64,000 nt of DNA. Origin: Paenibacillus kribbensis (GTDB lineage: Bacteria; Bacillota; Bacilli; Paenibacillales; Paenibacillaceae). Each line of letters starts with the position of its first letter. Within the stretch, counting starts at the first letter, position 1. The notes under the pieces were generated by a model. That model was given only the letters and a program-made list of their open reading frames with translations. It made no database searches and was not told the origin of the DNA. Positions 8,011 through 16,526 of the stretch are shown here, piece after piece. The stretch is from NCBI RefSeq assembly GCF_002240415.1, contig NZ_CP020028.1:3311501-3375500 (forward strand), given 5' to 3'. A program made the translations under genes and the position numbers.

Positions 8011-8042
8011 AAAAAAGAGAAAATCTCCGTAAAGATTTTCTC
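8011..8042 (-). terminator. Terminator of the Rrf2-phosphodiesterase-ferredoxin operon
   Basis: The minus strand has a 10-bp perfect stem GAGAAAATCT / AGATTTTCTC with a 6-base loop followed by TTTTTT, 30 bases past the ferredoxin stop. Confidence 0.8.
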
Positions 8043-8071
8043 TCCCTATGCCTGTTTGATCCCTTATTGGA

Positions 8072-8398
8072 TTATTCCGAACGGGAATTGCCTGCACACT
8101 CATGAAAAAGATGAGTTTCCAGCTTTTCTCCCTCTACGAGCTTCTGTACCAGCTGTGTCCCCGCAGCAGGCGTCATCTGGCCATACCAGTCGCCTTGAGG
8201 GTATACGATCACAACCGCAGCATCATGACAACGACCATTACAGCGAGTTCTGGTCGTGTGAATATAAGCATCTGCGTTTTGTTTACGAATTTCATCCCGG
8301 ATTGCTTGTGTCACTTCTTCACCCTCATGTCGCATACATGTACCTCCATTACAGATCAATACATGGTGCTTCATCGTTTCTAATTCAAATATAGCCAT
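8072..8398 (-). CDS. Thioredoxin-like [2Fe-2S] ferredoxin
   Basis: A 108-residue protein with the four-cysteine pattern of thioredoxin-fold [2Fe-2S] ferredoxins: CNGGTC near the N-terminus and RCNGRC about 35 residues later. The fold element VIVYPQGDWYGQMTP follows the second pair, as in NuoE-like and CbiW-type domains. It probably carries electrons in the cytoplasm; no partner is obvious. ATG at 8398 follows AAAGGGG; an in-frame TTG 18 bases upstream is the alternative. It is the last gene of an operon with the Rrf2 regulator and the phosphodiesterase (gaps of 24 and 32 bases). Rrf2 proteins often sense Fe-S or redox state, which suits this neighbour. Confidence 0.75.
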   Translation of the reverse strand: MAIFELETMKHHVLICNGGTCMRHEGEEVTQAIRDEIRKQNADAYIHTTRTRCNGRCHDAAVVIVYPQGDWYGQMTPAAGTQLVQKLVEGEKLETHLFHECAGNSRSE

Positions 8399-8430
8399 AG
8401 CTTCCCCTTTATTCAACGGATGTTGATTGA

Positions 8431-8931
8431 TTAATGTTTATCTGGATAAAGAATAAGCTGTGCTTCCAACCGTCCACCTGTAAGGTTCAGCACGATAAAT
8501 GAGTATTCGTCCTCACCACGCTTGTCAGTCGGAGAACCGGGATTCAGGACAAGCAGCTCTCCCACCCTTTTAACCACCGGAATATGCGAATGTCCGTAAA
8601 TCAGACAATCCAACGGTTCTCCCTTAAACGTATTCAGCGCAATATTCTCTGTCGAGCCGCGCCAGCCGTGACCGTGGACCATACCAATCCGTTTGCCCTC
8701 AACCTCAACGATTCGTTGATAGCCCAAGCGATCTACGATATCTATTCCATCATTGTTCCCGGCAATTCCTTGCACAGGTGCAAACTCCGCCAGGCGTTCA
8801 TATACGAACCAGTCCGTCCAGTCTCCGGCATGGAGAATGAGATCACTGTCTTTTAGCTCCTGTACAAGCCGACTCGGAAGCGCCTTGCTTCGATACGGCA
8901 TATGAGTATCTGAAAGTACGACGATTTTCAT
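8431..8931 (-). CDS. Metallophosphoesterase, YfcE/MJ0936 family (YsnB-like)
   Basis: A 166-residue calcineurin-like phosphodiesterase with all five metal-site motifs in order: LSDTH, LHAGDWTD, GNNDG, HGHGW and YGHSH, followed by NPGS. The members studied hydrolyse small phosphodiesters or phosphomonoesters with Mn or Ni; the native substrate is unknown. ATG at 8931 is preferred because AAGGAG lies 8 bases before it; a TTG codon 6 bases upstream is too close to the ribosome site. It is the middle gene of the Rrf2-phosphodiesterase-ferredoxin operon. Confidence 0.85.
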   Translation of the reverse strand: MKIVVLSDTHMPYRSKALPSRLVQELKDSDLILHAGDWTDWFVYERLAEFAPVQGIAGNNDGIDIVDRLGYQRIVEVEGKRIGMVHGHGWRGSTENIALNTFKGEPLDCLIYGHSHIPVVKRVGELLVLNPGSPTDKRGEDEYSFIVLNLTGGRLEAQLILYPDKH

Positions 8932-8955
8932 ATTCAAATCTCCTTATCGGCGTCT

Positions 8956-9390
8956 CTACACAGACGAGCTCTGGTGTTCAATCCGCTGCTGGAGTGCCTG
9001 TTCCAGATCTCGCAGCGTAACGGTCTCGAAAAACGCCTGTATTTTCTCCTCTGCCACGGTATATAAACCGTCTAACAAAGCGTCTATGTTTTTGCCTACC
9101 TCACAATTATGATTACTGTCGGTATGAATGGCGAACAACGGCCCTTCATCCTTGGTCGCTTCATATATCATTTTAAGATTCATGTTGGAACTTGACATAC
9201 TCAAACGAAAGCCACGTGCTCCCGGCGAGGAATCAACCAGACCTGCTTGCTTGAGTCGGCTCATAATTCTTCTCACGACGACCGGGTTCGTATTGATGCT
9301 GGAAGCGATAATCGTCGAAGTCATTCGTTCCGGCGCTCCTTCAGCCAGTAGAAGCAGACAATGGATACTAACGGAAAAATGGGTACTCAT
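8956..9390 (-). CDS. Rrf2-family transcriptional regulator
   Basis: A 144-residue winged-helix protein. The N-terminal MSTHFSVSIHCLLLLAEG helix, IASSINTNPVVVRRIMSRLKQAGLV recognition region and SPGARGFRLS wing are diagnostic for Rrf2 (YwnA-like). Only one cysteine is present in the C-terminal part (NHNCEVG), so a three-Cys Fe-S cluster of the IscR/NsrR kind is unlikely; single-Cys thiol sensing is possible. The start is ATG at 9390 after AAAGGTGG. It is first in an operon with the phosphodiesterase and [2Fe-2S] ferredoxin genes, which it may autoregulate. Confidence 0.85.
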   Translation of the reverse strand: MSTHFSVSIHCLLLLAEGAPERMTSTIIASSINTNPVVVRRIMSRLKQAGLVDSSPGARGFRLSMSSSNMNLKMIYEATKDEGPLFAIHTDSNHNCEVGKNIDALLDGLYTVAEEKIQAFFETVTLRDLEQALQQRIEHQSSSV

Positions 9391-9489
9391 GTTAACCACC
9401 TTTATATGTGTGCCTCATTAAATCTTGTGTAAAATGCATACCTACATCATACCACATTAAAGAGGCATCAACACAGCGCTTACAGCGCC

Positions 9490-9867
9490 TCACTCCGGAA
9501 AATAGTCATTTTCAGGACGCAATCGCACTTTCAACTGGCGCACGCTATATTCCAGCTGCTTGACGATGTCCTCCAGCTGACGACGATCAAGCCCGCTGAA
9601 ATCGGCAGCAGGCTTAGGTGCATTTTTCAAATCACGTATCGTTGCCTGCTGCTCCTGCCACTTGTCCATCAAGTCGGCTATATTCGCATAAAAGCGTTCA
9701 TAATCCTTGATGATTTCATCCAGAAAAGCATCTACCTCATCCGGATCATAGCCGCGCATTTTATTTTTAAACTGTTTTTCATGAATGGAGAGCGCGTCCA
9801 GCTGAATGCCCAGTTGTTTAAACAACTGTTTTTGCTTATCCAGACGACGCTTCATATGTTCATCCAT
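9490..9867 (-). CDS. DivIVA-domain protein (GpsB-like)
   Basis: A 125-residue protein. The N-terminal half contains the DivIVA/GpsB core, with FKNKMRGYDPDEVDAFLDEIIKDYERF at about residues 33-59. This is followed by coiled-coil heptads, a short Pro/Ala linker, and a second predicted helix (LEDIVKQLEYSVRQLKVRL). GpsB coordinates penicillin-binding proteins at the division septum, and the single DivIVA core with a short C-terminal module fits that subgroup better than full-length DivIVA, though this protein is slightly longer than typical GpsB (about 98 aa). It is cytoplasmic and peripheral to the membrane. A strong AAGGAGGG precedes the ATG. It is monocistronic. Confidence 0.72.
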   Translation of the reverse strand: MDEHMKRRLDKQKQLFKQLGIQLDALSIHEKQFKNKMRGYDPDEVDAFLDEIIKDYERFYANIADLMDKWQEQQATIRDLKNAPKPAADFSGLDRRQLEDIVKQLEYSVRQLKVRLRPENDYFPE

Positions 9868-10063
9868 CGTTGTTCCCTCCTTAACGCACTATTCTTTTTA
9901 TATCACATTCTAGGCCGGGAATAAAAGTCGCTGCTGATTGCCCCGTCCTGTGAGCGGTATCAAGGAAGCCAAACACGATGCCACAAGCTATGATAAAAAT
10001 ATGTGAGATGCAAAGGCTCGAAGCCTGATTGTATGCGTATGCATTCTATGTATTTGTTGATCT

Positions 10064-10094
10064 AAAAAGCAGCTTGTCTTTGTGACAGGCTGCT
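10064..10094 (-). terminator. Terminator of the Rtp-like / oxidoreductase operon
   Basis: The minus strand has an 11-bp stem AGCAGCCTGTC / GACAAGCTGCT (one mismatch) with a 5-base loop followed by TTTT, 41 bases past the oxidoreductase stop. Confidence 0.75.
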
Positions 10095-10135
10095 GTTCTT
10101 AATTCTGCTGTGACACAGCTATTACTTTAATTCAA

Positions 10136-11149
10136 TTATTCTGATCCAATTTCCACCCGTTTGCGACTGCGAGCCGATTCAATACAGGCGTCGATCACCT
10201 TCATATTGTTTACTGCATCTTCTGGTTCATATGGCAACGGAACACCGTCAAGCACCGCCTCGGCAAAAGCATCCGCCTGCAGTTCAAAGGAATTAAAGCC
10301 TTTAAGACGTTCCTCGCGCGTAACCGAACCGACGTGGACGAAGATCTGCGGTACAACAGACGTTCTTTCCCAGCCGAACATTTTGGGCATCGCGATCGTG
10401 CCTTTGCTGCCGAGAATCTCCATATTGGAGCGGTTCGCGGCCCACATGCCGCAATCGAAGGTGAGATTGACCCCGCCCGGGAATTCCAGCAGGCCGGATG
10501 CCATCATATCAACGTTGTCATGCTCCGGGGAAAATAAGGCATGTACCGTCACCGCCTCGGGCTCCCGATTCAAATACATACGAGCCGCGGATATCGGATA
10601 CACGCCTACATCATATAACGAGCCGCCGCCCATGCTTTTATTAAAACGCACATTATCTGCCTGATCGGCATTGTTAAACGTAAATGTACAATGAATACCG
10701 CGAATGTCGCCAATTTCCCCGCTATGGATAATTTCCTTAATTCTTCGATGCTTTGGATGATAGCGATACATAAAAGCTTCTGCAAAGATCACGCCTGCAC
10801 TTTTACAGGCTTCAATCATGCGGCTAGTCCCGGCTGAACTGAGAGAAGATGGTTTTTCGCACAAAACGTGCTTTCCTGCCTCGGCCGCCCGAATCGTCCA
10901 CTCTTCATGCAGATGGTTTGGCAGCGGAATATACACCGCCCCGATTTCGGGATCAGCCAATAGCTCCTCATAGCTTCCATAGCTTTTCGGAATATCGAAT
11001 TCCCGGGCAGCGTCAGCAGCTTTATTGGTATCACGGCTGGCAATCCCGAGCACTTCTCCGCGTTCGGATTGCTGAATCGCCGGAATGACAGCTATTCGGG
11101 CAATCTCCGCAGTGCCCAAAATTCCCCATTTCAGCTTTCTACCCATCAT
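10136..11149 (-). CDS. Gfo/Idh/MocA-family NAD(P)-dependent oxidoreductase
   Basis: A 337-residue dehydrogenase of the glucose-fructose oxidoreductase family. The N-terminal Rossmann motif is WGILGTAEIAR. GIASRDTNKA, then VYIPLPNHLHEEW and the signature HVLCEKPSS (EKP, catalytic Lys) follow. The C-terminal alpha/beta substrate domain has GGGSLYDVGVYPI. The family acts on sugars, inositols or related polyols; the substrate here is not predictable. The start is at one of two consecutive ATG codons (11149 or 11146) after AAAGGA. It is 16 bases downstream of the Rtp-like regulator on the same strand, so the regulator probably controls this gene. Confidence 0.9.
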   Translation of the reverse strand: MMGRKLKWGILGTAEIARIAVIPAIQQSERGEVLGIASRDTNKAADAAREFDIPKSYGSYEELLADPEIGAVYIPLPNHLHEEWTIRAAEAGKHVLCEKPSSLSSAGTSRMIEACKSAGVIFAEAFMYRYHPKHRRIKEIIHSGEIGDIRGIHCTFTFNNADQADNVRFNKSMGGGSLYDVGVYPISAARMYLNREPEAVTVHALFSPEHDNVDMMASGLLEFPGGVNLTFDCGMWAANRSNMEILGSKGTIAMPKMFGWERTSVVPQIFVHVGSVTREERLKGFNSFELQADAFAEAVLDGVPLPYEPEDAVNNMKVIDACIESARSRKRVEIGSE

Positions 11150-11165
11150 TCTCATCCTTTCGTGG

Positions 11166-11528
11166 TCAGGAATAGTTGTCTTGTTCCGCTTTATGCAACA
11201 TGCCTAAGCAACGGTCCAAATCGGTTTTAACCTGCTTTTTGTAAAGTCGGGCCTTCTCCTCCCCATCATCTGTAAAATGATAGAGTACAATTTCCTGAAA
11301 ATCCACCCGCGGGTCTGTTCCTTTTAATTGTTTGGTACGGTAAAAAACGCCTTCCTGCACCAGCTCATGGAGCGCTCGGTAGACCTCACTCTGAGGCGGA
11401 ACATATCCGAAGCTGCTAAACTCATCCTTCATCGATTCAAGCATCTGATATCCATAACCGCGATGCCTCTCCACCATTGTGATCAGATAAATTTTGATAA
11501 AAGCCCGCTGGGATATCATAAACGCCAT
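11166..11528 (-). CDS. Winged-helix protein similar to replication terminator protein Rtp
   Basis: A 120-residue protein with strong resemblance to B. subtilis Rtp: QRAFIKIYLITMVE, EVYRALHELVQEGV (recognition-helix region), QEIVLYHF and ARLYKKQVKTDLDRC all have near-identical counterparts. The C-terminal helix is the Rtp dimerisation coiled coil. PadR-type annotation is a likely alternative, as the folds are related. ATG at 11528 follows GGAGG. Rtp blocks the replisome at Ter sites, but this copy is co-transcribed (16-base gap) with a sugar-type oxidoreductase and I found no obvious Ter sequence beside it, so a local transcription regulator is more likely. Confidence 0.75.
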   Translation of the reverse strand: MAFMISQRAFIKIYLITMVERHRGYGYQMLESMKDEFSSFGYVPPQSEVYRALHELVQEGVFYRTKQLKGTDPRVDFQEIVLYHFTDDGEEKARLYKKQVKTDLDRCLGMLHKAEQDNYS

Positions 11529-11913
11529 TGCATAAGCCTCCTCCACACCTTATTCATATACCTTATCTTCCATTATAACCCACTCTATGTCCATACACTA
11601 TTTCCTTTCATTTTCATGAGGATGTATGAGAACATTCCTCCCCCTTATGACCGTTCTTAAAGATTGCGAGCGAACTAAAATGAAGCCTCGTTAGGCAGGT
11701 TGCGATTGGTGGGCGGTGGTTGTAGTTCTATTTTCTATTATGAATTTTTCATATAGTGAAATTATAATAAGCATTAAAAAATAGGCCCTTCCCTGATTCC
11801 GATCTTGGAATTGGCCCCTCCATTTTTAAAGAAGAAACGGTTTATAATATCGTTATAGCATTGTTATAAGAAATAAAAAAACAGAGATTCTGCGTTTAAT
11901 TTTGCGATTTATA
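11529..11913. other. Intergenic region without recognised gene
   Basis: About 385 AT-rich bases between the Rtp-like gene start and the acyltransferase terminator. It must hold the promoter of the Rtp-like operon (GGTTATAATGG on the minus strand is a plausible extended -10 near 11575). Several TTATAA/TTATAT repeats at 11840-11870 were noted but make no clear operator. No coding ORF with a ribosome site was seen. Confidence 0.5.
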
Positions 11914-11956
11914 CAAAAAATCTCGTTGTGGATTTAAGCAGCATCCACAACGAGAT
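11914..11956 (-). terminator. Strong terminator after acyltransferase gene
   Basis: A perfect 14-bp stem ATCTCGTTGTGGAT / ATCCACAACGAGAT with a 9-base loop is followed on the minus strand by TTTTTT. Confidence 0.9.
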
Positions 11957-11983
11957 CATTTGATGCATCAGGAAACCGCAAGG

Positions 11984-13156
11984 TCAGGCTTGCTTTTGCA
12001 AGGCTGGCGATCCTCCCGCCGGGCGGGGACGAACCCGAAGCCCCACAATCCATTTGCCCAGAGGCATACGGGCCAGCAGCCATGTTCCGGCAATGGAAAA
12101 GACCACGCAGAGAATGAACGAGATTAGCGTACGAAGCACGTGGCTCCAGTCTGCAAACAACGTTTCATCAAAAAAGTAGGTCACACGCAGCATAAAGGCA
12201 TGCATCAGATACGCTCCGTAGGACAACGTTCCGATGGCAGTCAGCATATTCGCCACACGGCCACCCTTATAAGCGATCCACGTGGCTACCCGATATGCCA
12301 CAAAAATAGACGTAACACAATATACAGCCATGATCGGACGCAGCAGGGACAAGTAATTAAAGGAAAGAACCGTACCTCGCGGCGTCTGAAACAGACTGGT
12401 CATCTCGTACAGCAAGTATCCTGTAAGCACGATAAACAGCGGCCAATACACCATCTGTCCCTTGGTTACCCAGGCATTCCAGCGTTGAACGTTCATCCCG
12501 GCTGCCGCTCCTAACACAAAATAAAAGAAAAAGTAGATCACATTCCGGTCAGCGTACAGGGTAAACCAGGAGGTGATGACCGGGAGCTGGAGCTTGTCCA
12601 TCGCGTGGTACACAGGTCCAACTGCGAACATAAGCAAAAAATATAACGCGCCAACTCCAGCCAATGCAGCGGGTTGCCATTGTGACGACAGCAGCGCAGA
12701 CAAACGGCGCACAGCATAACGAAACACAGGAAATAACACATAGCATTGGATAATCATAACGATGTACCACAGATGATAACTGCTTTTTCCGTTCAAAAGC
12801 TTCTGCAAAAAATCCAGCGGATGAATAGATCCTCCACTTTGGACAAGCTGATTTCCCAATTCGTATAAAAGAGACCATATGATATAAGGTACGATGATGT
12901 CCATAAATCTTTTACGTAAAAACGTTCCATACTTTAAGGCTCCATCATAATTGTAAAACAACACCATCCCGGTGATAAATACAAACACGGGAACTGCGAA
13001 CTTGGAACAAAGCAGTAATAGTGTCAGCAACACTCCGTCCTGGATGCGCGCCCCCTGCGCAACCGCATAGTGTGCGATGGAATGCTGAAGAACGACAGCG
13101 GCAAAAGCCAATCCTCTCAGCAAAGCGACTTCGGAAATTCTCTCTTTTTGACTCAT
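11984..13156 (-). CDS. Membrane acyltransferase, acyltransferase_3 family
   Basis: A 390-residue polytopic protein with about ten hydrophobic helices. The N-terminal signature LLRGLAFAAVVLQHS includes the conserved His of the OafA/YiaH-type O-acyltransferase family. SKFAVPVFVFITGMVLF and a later SYHLWYIVMI (the LWYL-type motif) also fit. Such proteins move acetyl or other acyl groups from the cytosol onto cell-wall polymers, polysaccharides or lipids outside the membrane. No C-terminal SGNH domain is present. It is monocistronic with its own ribosome site (AGGAG) and strong terminator. The acceptor cannot be inferred from neighbours. Confidence 0.85.
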   Translation of the reverse strand: MSQKERISEVALLRGLAFAAVVLQHSIAHYAVAQGARIQDGVLLTLLLLCSKFAVPVFVFITGMVLFYNYDGALKYGTFLRKRFMDIIVPYIIWSLLYELGNQLVQSGGSIHPLDFLQKLLNGKSSYHLWYIVMIIQCYVLFPVFRYAVRRLSALLSSQWQPAALAGVGALYFLLMFAVGPVYHAMDKLQLPVITSWFTLYADRNVIYFFFYFVLGAAAGMNVQRWNAWVTKGQMVYWPLFIVLTGYLLYEMTSLFQTPRGTVLSFNYLSLLRPIMAVYCVTSIFVAYRVATWIAYKGGRVANMLTAIGTLSYGAYLMHAFMLRVTYFFDETLFADWSHVLRTLISFILCVVFSIAGTWLLARMPLGKWIVGLRVRPRPAGGSPALQKQA

Positions 13157-13334
13157 GTCACTCTCCTGTTATGTCTAGCAGATATGTCTAGCAAAGTATG
13201 AATCTATTATAACTGCAATTCCACAAAATAAATATAGAATGGATAAACGTGCCAGCGGGAGAGTATCTATATGTGTAACCATGGACAGATGCCCACAATA
13301 TAATATTACATCTGTTAGCAGGAGGGATTTTTTA

Positions 13335-13889
13335 ATGAATAATGGATTAGACGGATATAAATGTCAATATTCTGGTATAAATCCAGTTTTAGATCGAATT
13401 TTGGAGCGGTGGACTGGGGAACCCAAAAAAACAGTTTATTTGTTAATCAACAAATATGGCTTACCAAATGACGCAAGCTGGACAAAAATTACATGGTATA
13501 ATAATGGTCCTTGGAAACGGACGGTTGTTCATCTTCGTACAGTACCTCATAATACTCCGACTCCCCATCTTGATTATTTAGCACAAACCATTGATTATAG
13601 GGTCCCGGTTCAATTTTTTGGCGACTTAGCGAGGTTTGATGGTAGTTTATATCCAGACCGAACGGCTGGTGAAGCTACGGCTAAATGCGATCAAGAAGCG
13701 GCGAATTTTATGGCTTTGAACTTGATGAACGACATCATTACTGGCAAGCGAACCGTGGAAGATGCACGTCATGCTGCAGTTGAAATTGAAAAAGCTTTTC
13801 GACTAAAAGGACAATCGTCACCTTACACCACAGGATTCCTATTCCAAAAACAATTCCATACTGCTGATCCCGATGTCGCCTATTTCTAA
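13335..13889 (+). CDS. Unrecognised 184-residue protein
   Basis: The ORF starts at ATG 13335 with AGGAGG 9 bases upstream and reads MNNGLDGYKCQYSGINPVLD. It is soluble, with no signal peptide or membrane span. Notable stretches are KKTVYLLINKYGLPNDASW, TKITWYNNGPWKRTVVHL and VPVQFFGDLARFDGSLYPDRT; the C-terminal half is helical. I do not recognise a family. Local base composition is more AT-rich than the flanking hrpB and acyltransferase genes, and it is the only plus-strand gene between 6.7 and 22 kb, so it may be a recent insertion. It is convergent with hrpB, sharing the hairpin at 13931-13965. Confidence 0.65.
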   Translation: MNNGLDGYKCQYSGINPVLDRILERWTGEPKKTVYLLINKYGLPNDASWTKITWYNNGPWKRTVVHLRTVPHNTPTPHLDYLAQTIDYRVPVQFFGDLARFDGSLYPDRTAGEATAKCDQEAANFMALNLMNDIITGKRTVEDARHAAVEIEKAFRLKGQSSPYTTGFLFQKQFHTADPDVAYF

Positions 13890-13930
13890 GTGGTATATCT
13901 CTATGACTTTTGGATTTAACATAGCCTATA

Positions 13931-13965
13931 AAAAAAGCAGCCTTCCCTCTTGGGAAGACCACTGC
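13931..13965 (-). terminator. Terminator between the orphan gene and hrpB
   Basis: The minus strand reads AGCAGTGGTCTTCCC, loop AAGA, GGGAAGGCTGCT (internal bulge), then seven T. It terminates hrpB and may also serve the convergent plus-strand gene. Confidence 0.75.
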
Positions 13966-14003
13966 TCGCTATAATGAACGGATTGGACACCAAACAAAGC
14001 AGC

Positions 14004-16526
14004 TCAACGCTTTGGCTTCGCTCTGCTGGTCGCCACAGCTTCCAACGGATCATCCGGCCAATAATGCTTGGGATATCTGCCTTTCAGGTCCTTTTTAACT
14101 TCAAAATAGGCCTCGCTCCAGAAGCTGGACAGGTCGGAGGTTACTTGCACAGGCCGCTGGGCGGGTGACAGCAAATGCAGCACGAGCGGCACACGTCCCC
14201 GGCCAATCCGCGGCGTTTCCCTCAGGCCGAACAGCTCTTGCAGCCGCACTGCCAGCGCAGGAGCCTCGGGATTCGAATAATCGACCGGAATACGGGAACC
14301 ACTGGGTACTCGTATATGCGTCGGTGCTTCCTGCTCAAGCTGCTGCCGCTGCTCCCAATCCAGCCTGCCGAGCAGCAATTCGCTACCGTCCAGTCGTTGC
14401 AGATCAGATACATTTTTGGCTCCAAGCGCAAAAGGCAGCAGCCACGATTCCAGTGAATCCAGCAGTGCGGATTCCGAGCTGTCCGGCCAGTCTTCGGGTG
14501 CCGAGAAGTGCATAAAAATCAAGCGCGCCTGCAGCTGAAGGGTTGACCGATTCCAGGACAGCAGCTTTAGACCACGTTCGCGGACACCCACCATCAAGGC
14601 GCCAGCTATTTCCTCTGCCGGAGGCCGCTCATAGGACGTTTCCTTTAAAACGAGCGCGCCAAGCTGTAGTATCTTGCGGGCTCTCACAGCTGAGGCTGAG
14701 CTGTCCCAATATACATGGGCTTGTTCCAGCAGCCATTCACTGCAATGCTCGATCAGCTCTTGCAGCTCAACGGGTGCCGCCAGCTGAATGGCACCATCTG
14801 CTCCCTCGTCGTCCACTTCGGCGGCGACGAGATAGGACGAGCGCGACATCCACTCCACCTGTCGGAGTCGCGCGCCCCGGCCGCCGCTAAGCAAAAAGCG
14901 GCCGTCACCCCGGCCCTGCGCGATCCGATCCGGATACGCAAAGGCCAGCAGCAGCCCGCAGGACGCGGAGCCGTCAGGCTCGTCCTGCGCTACTTTCGGC
15001 AGCGTGGCCAGCAGCTGCCGACTTTCCTGCACGATACGGCGAATCACCGTATCGTCTGCCGCCCGCAGCAGGCTGTGCGTGCTGCGGGCATGAGCCGCCT
15101 CGCGCAGGGCGTCCAGCCGCGGGCGCAAATCCGTTCCGCCATGGGCGCGGAACGGGTCGCGCTCTTGCAGCAGCGCAGCCAGACGGCTGGCGGTTGGCGC
15201 CAGACCGAGGGCGGCCGCGCGCAGCAGCATGTGTCCGAGGCGCGGATGCGCGCCCAGAGCGGACACCTCGCGTCCATGCGCGGTGATGCCGCCTGCGCTG
15301 CCATCGGCTGCGGTGCTCAGGCAGCCGAGCTGGCGCAGCAGGCCCGTGGCCTGGCGGTACGCCGCCTCAGGCGGGGCATCCAGCCAGGCCAGCTCGGCGG
15401 GCTCGCGCACGCCCCAGGCGGCCAGCTCCAGCGCGAGCGGAGCCAGATCAGCCGCCGCGATTTCCGGGCGGCTGGCATCCGGGAGCGCGGCATGTTCCTG
15501 CGCGCTCCACAGCCGGTAGCATACGCCCGGCTGAAGGCGGCCCGCCCGGCCGCGGCGCTGGTCGGCCGAGGCTTTGGACACCTTGACGGTGGTCAAACGG
15601 CTCATGCCGGTTCGCGCGGAAAACACCGATTCCCGCGACAGTCCGCTGTCGATCACCACCGTAATCCCCGCTATGGTCAGGCTGGACTCGGCAATCGAGG
15701 TTGCCAATACGACTTTTCGGCTGCCCGAAGCCGAAGGGCGTATCGCCTCGTCCTGCTGCTCCAGCTTCATACTTCCGTACAGCGGAATAACCTTGACATG
15801 TGGAGACAAATTTCTTGAAGTCAGCTCACGCTCCGTGCGATGAATCTCCCTCGCCCCAGGCAGGAAGACCAACAGATCTCCTTTATGGGCATGGAGCGCC
15901 TTTTCTACGGTCTCTGCTGTAAAAGTTTCTAATGTGGCCGATGAAGGCTTGGGCATATGAAAGGTTTCTACAGGAAATACGGTGCCTGGACATTCCAGCA
16001 GTGGAGCATCCCCCAGTAGACGGCAGACCGGCTCAGCCTCCAGCGTGGCAGACATGATCAATATTTTCAAATCCGACCGCAGCAGTGCCTGACTTTGTAG
16101 AGCAAGCGCCAGCCCTAAATCTGCATGCAGACTGCGTTCATGAAACTCATCAAAAATAATCAGTCCAGTCCCCTCCAACGCCTGATCACTTTGCAGCATC
16201 CGTGTCAGCACGCCCTCAGTAACCACTTCAATCCGCGTATTCGGTCCTATTTTTGTATCCATGCGAACCCGGTAGCCCACCGTCTGCCCCGTTTGTTCTC
16301 CCAGCGCTTTCGCCATTTGCGCGGCTGCTGCACGTGCCGCCAAGCGCCTTGGCTCCAGCATCAGCATTTTTTGACCCGCCAGCCACGGCTCGTGCAGCAG
16401 TTCAAGCGGCGTAACCGTCGTCTTGCCCGCGCCTGGCTGCGCAATCAATACGGCAGCCGAATGGGATCGCAGCGCATTTTTAAGCTCGGGTATAATTTGA
16501 ATGATAGGCAGTTGTTTATCTGTCAA
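14004..16526 (-). CDS. hrpB: ATP-dependent helicase HrpB
   Basis: An 840-residue DEAH/RHA-type superfamily 2 helicase of the usual HrpB length. Motif I is AQPGAGKTT (about residues 29-37), motif II DEFHERSLHADL, motif III MSATLE, then ATSIAESSLTI (IV/V) and DQRRGRAGR (VI). The HA2 region and a C-terminal HrpB domain (about 690-840) follow, ending with QVTSDLSSFW and the KGRYPKHYWPDDP motif typical of HrpB. The start is TTG after GGAGAG. The biological role in bacteria is poorly defined (RNA processing is presumed). The middle of the gene (about 14.7-15.57 kb) is strikingly GC-rich compared with the ends. Confidence 0.94.
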   Translation of the reverse strand: MTDKQLPIIQIIPELKNALRSHSAAVLIAQPGAGKTTVTPLELLHEPWLAGQKMLMLEPRRLAARAAAAQMAKALGEQTGQTVGYRVRMDTKIGPNTRIEVVTEGVLTRMLQSDQALEGTGLIIFDEFHERSLHADLGLALALQSQALLRSDLKILIMSATLEAEPVCRLLGDAPLLECPGTVFPVETFHMPKPSSATLETFTAETVEKALHAHKGDLLVFLPGAREIHRTERELTSRNLSPHVKVIPLYGSMKLEQQDEAIRPSASGSRKVVLATSIAESSLTIAGITVVIDSGLSRESVFSARTGMSRLTTVKVSKASADQRRGRAGRLQPGVCYRLWSAQEHAALPDASRPEIAAADLAPLALELAAWGVREPAELAWLDAPPEAAYRQATGLLRQLGCLSTAADGSAGGITAHGREVSALGAHPRLGHMLLRAAALGLAPTASRLAALLQERDPFRAHGGTDLRPRLDALREAAHARSTHSLLRAADDTVIRRIVQESRQLLATLPKVAQDEPDGSASCGLLLAFAYPDRIAQGRGDGRFLLSGGRGARLRQVEWMSRSSYLVAAEVDDEGADGAIQLAAPVELQELIEHCSEWLLEQAHVYWDSSASAVRARKILQLGALVLKETSYERPPAEEIAGALMVGVRERGLKLLSWNRSTLQLQARLIFMHFSAPEDWPDSSESALLDSLESWLLPFALGAKNVSDLQRLDGSELLLGRLDWEQRQQLEQEAPTHIRVPSGSRIPVDYSNPEAPALAVRLQELFGLRETPRIGRGRVPLVLHLLSPAQRPVQVTSDLSSFWSEAYFEVKKDLKGRYPKHYWPDDPLEAVATSRAKPKR

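Noticed and set aside
11529..11913. Ter sites for the Rtp-like protein
   Set aside because: AT-rich repeats are present but no segment matches the known Ter consensus well enough.
14715..15818. 367-codon plus-strand ORF inside hrpB
   Set aside because: Antisense shadow caused by high GC content; composition is not protein-like.
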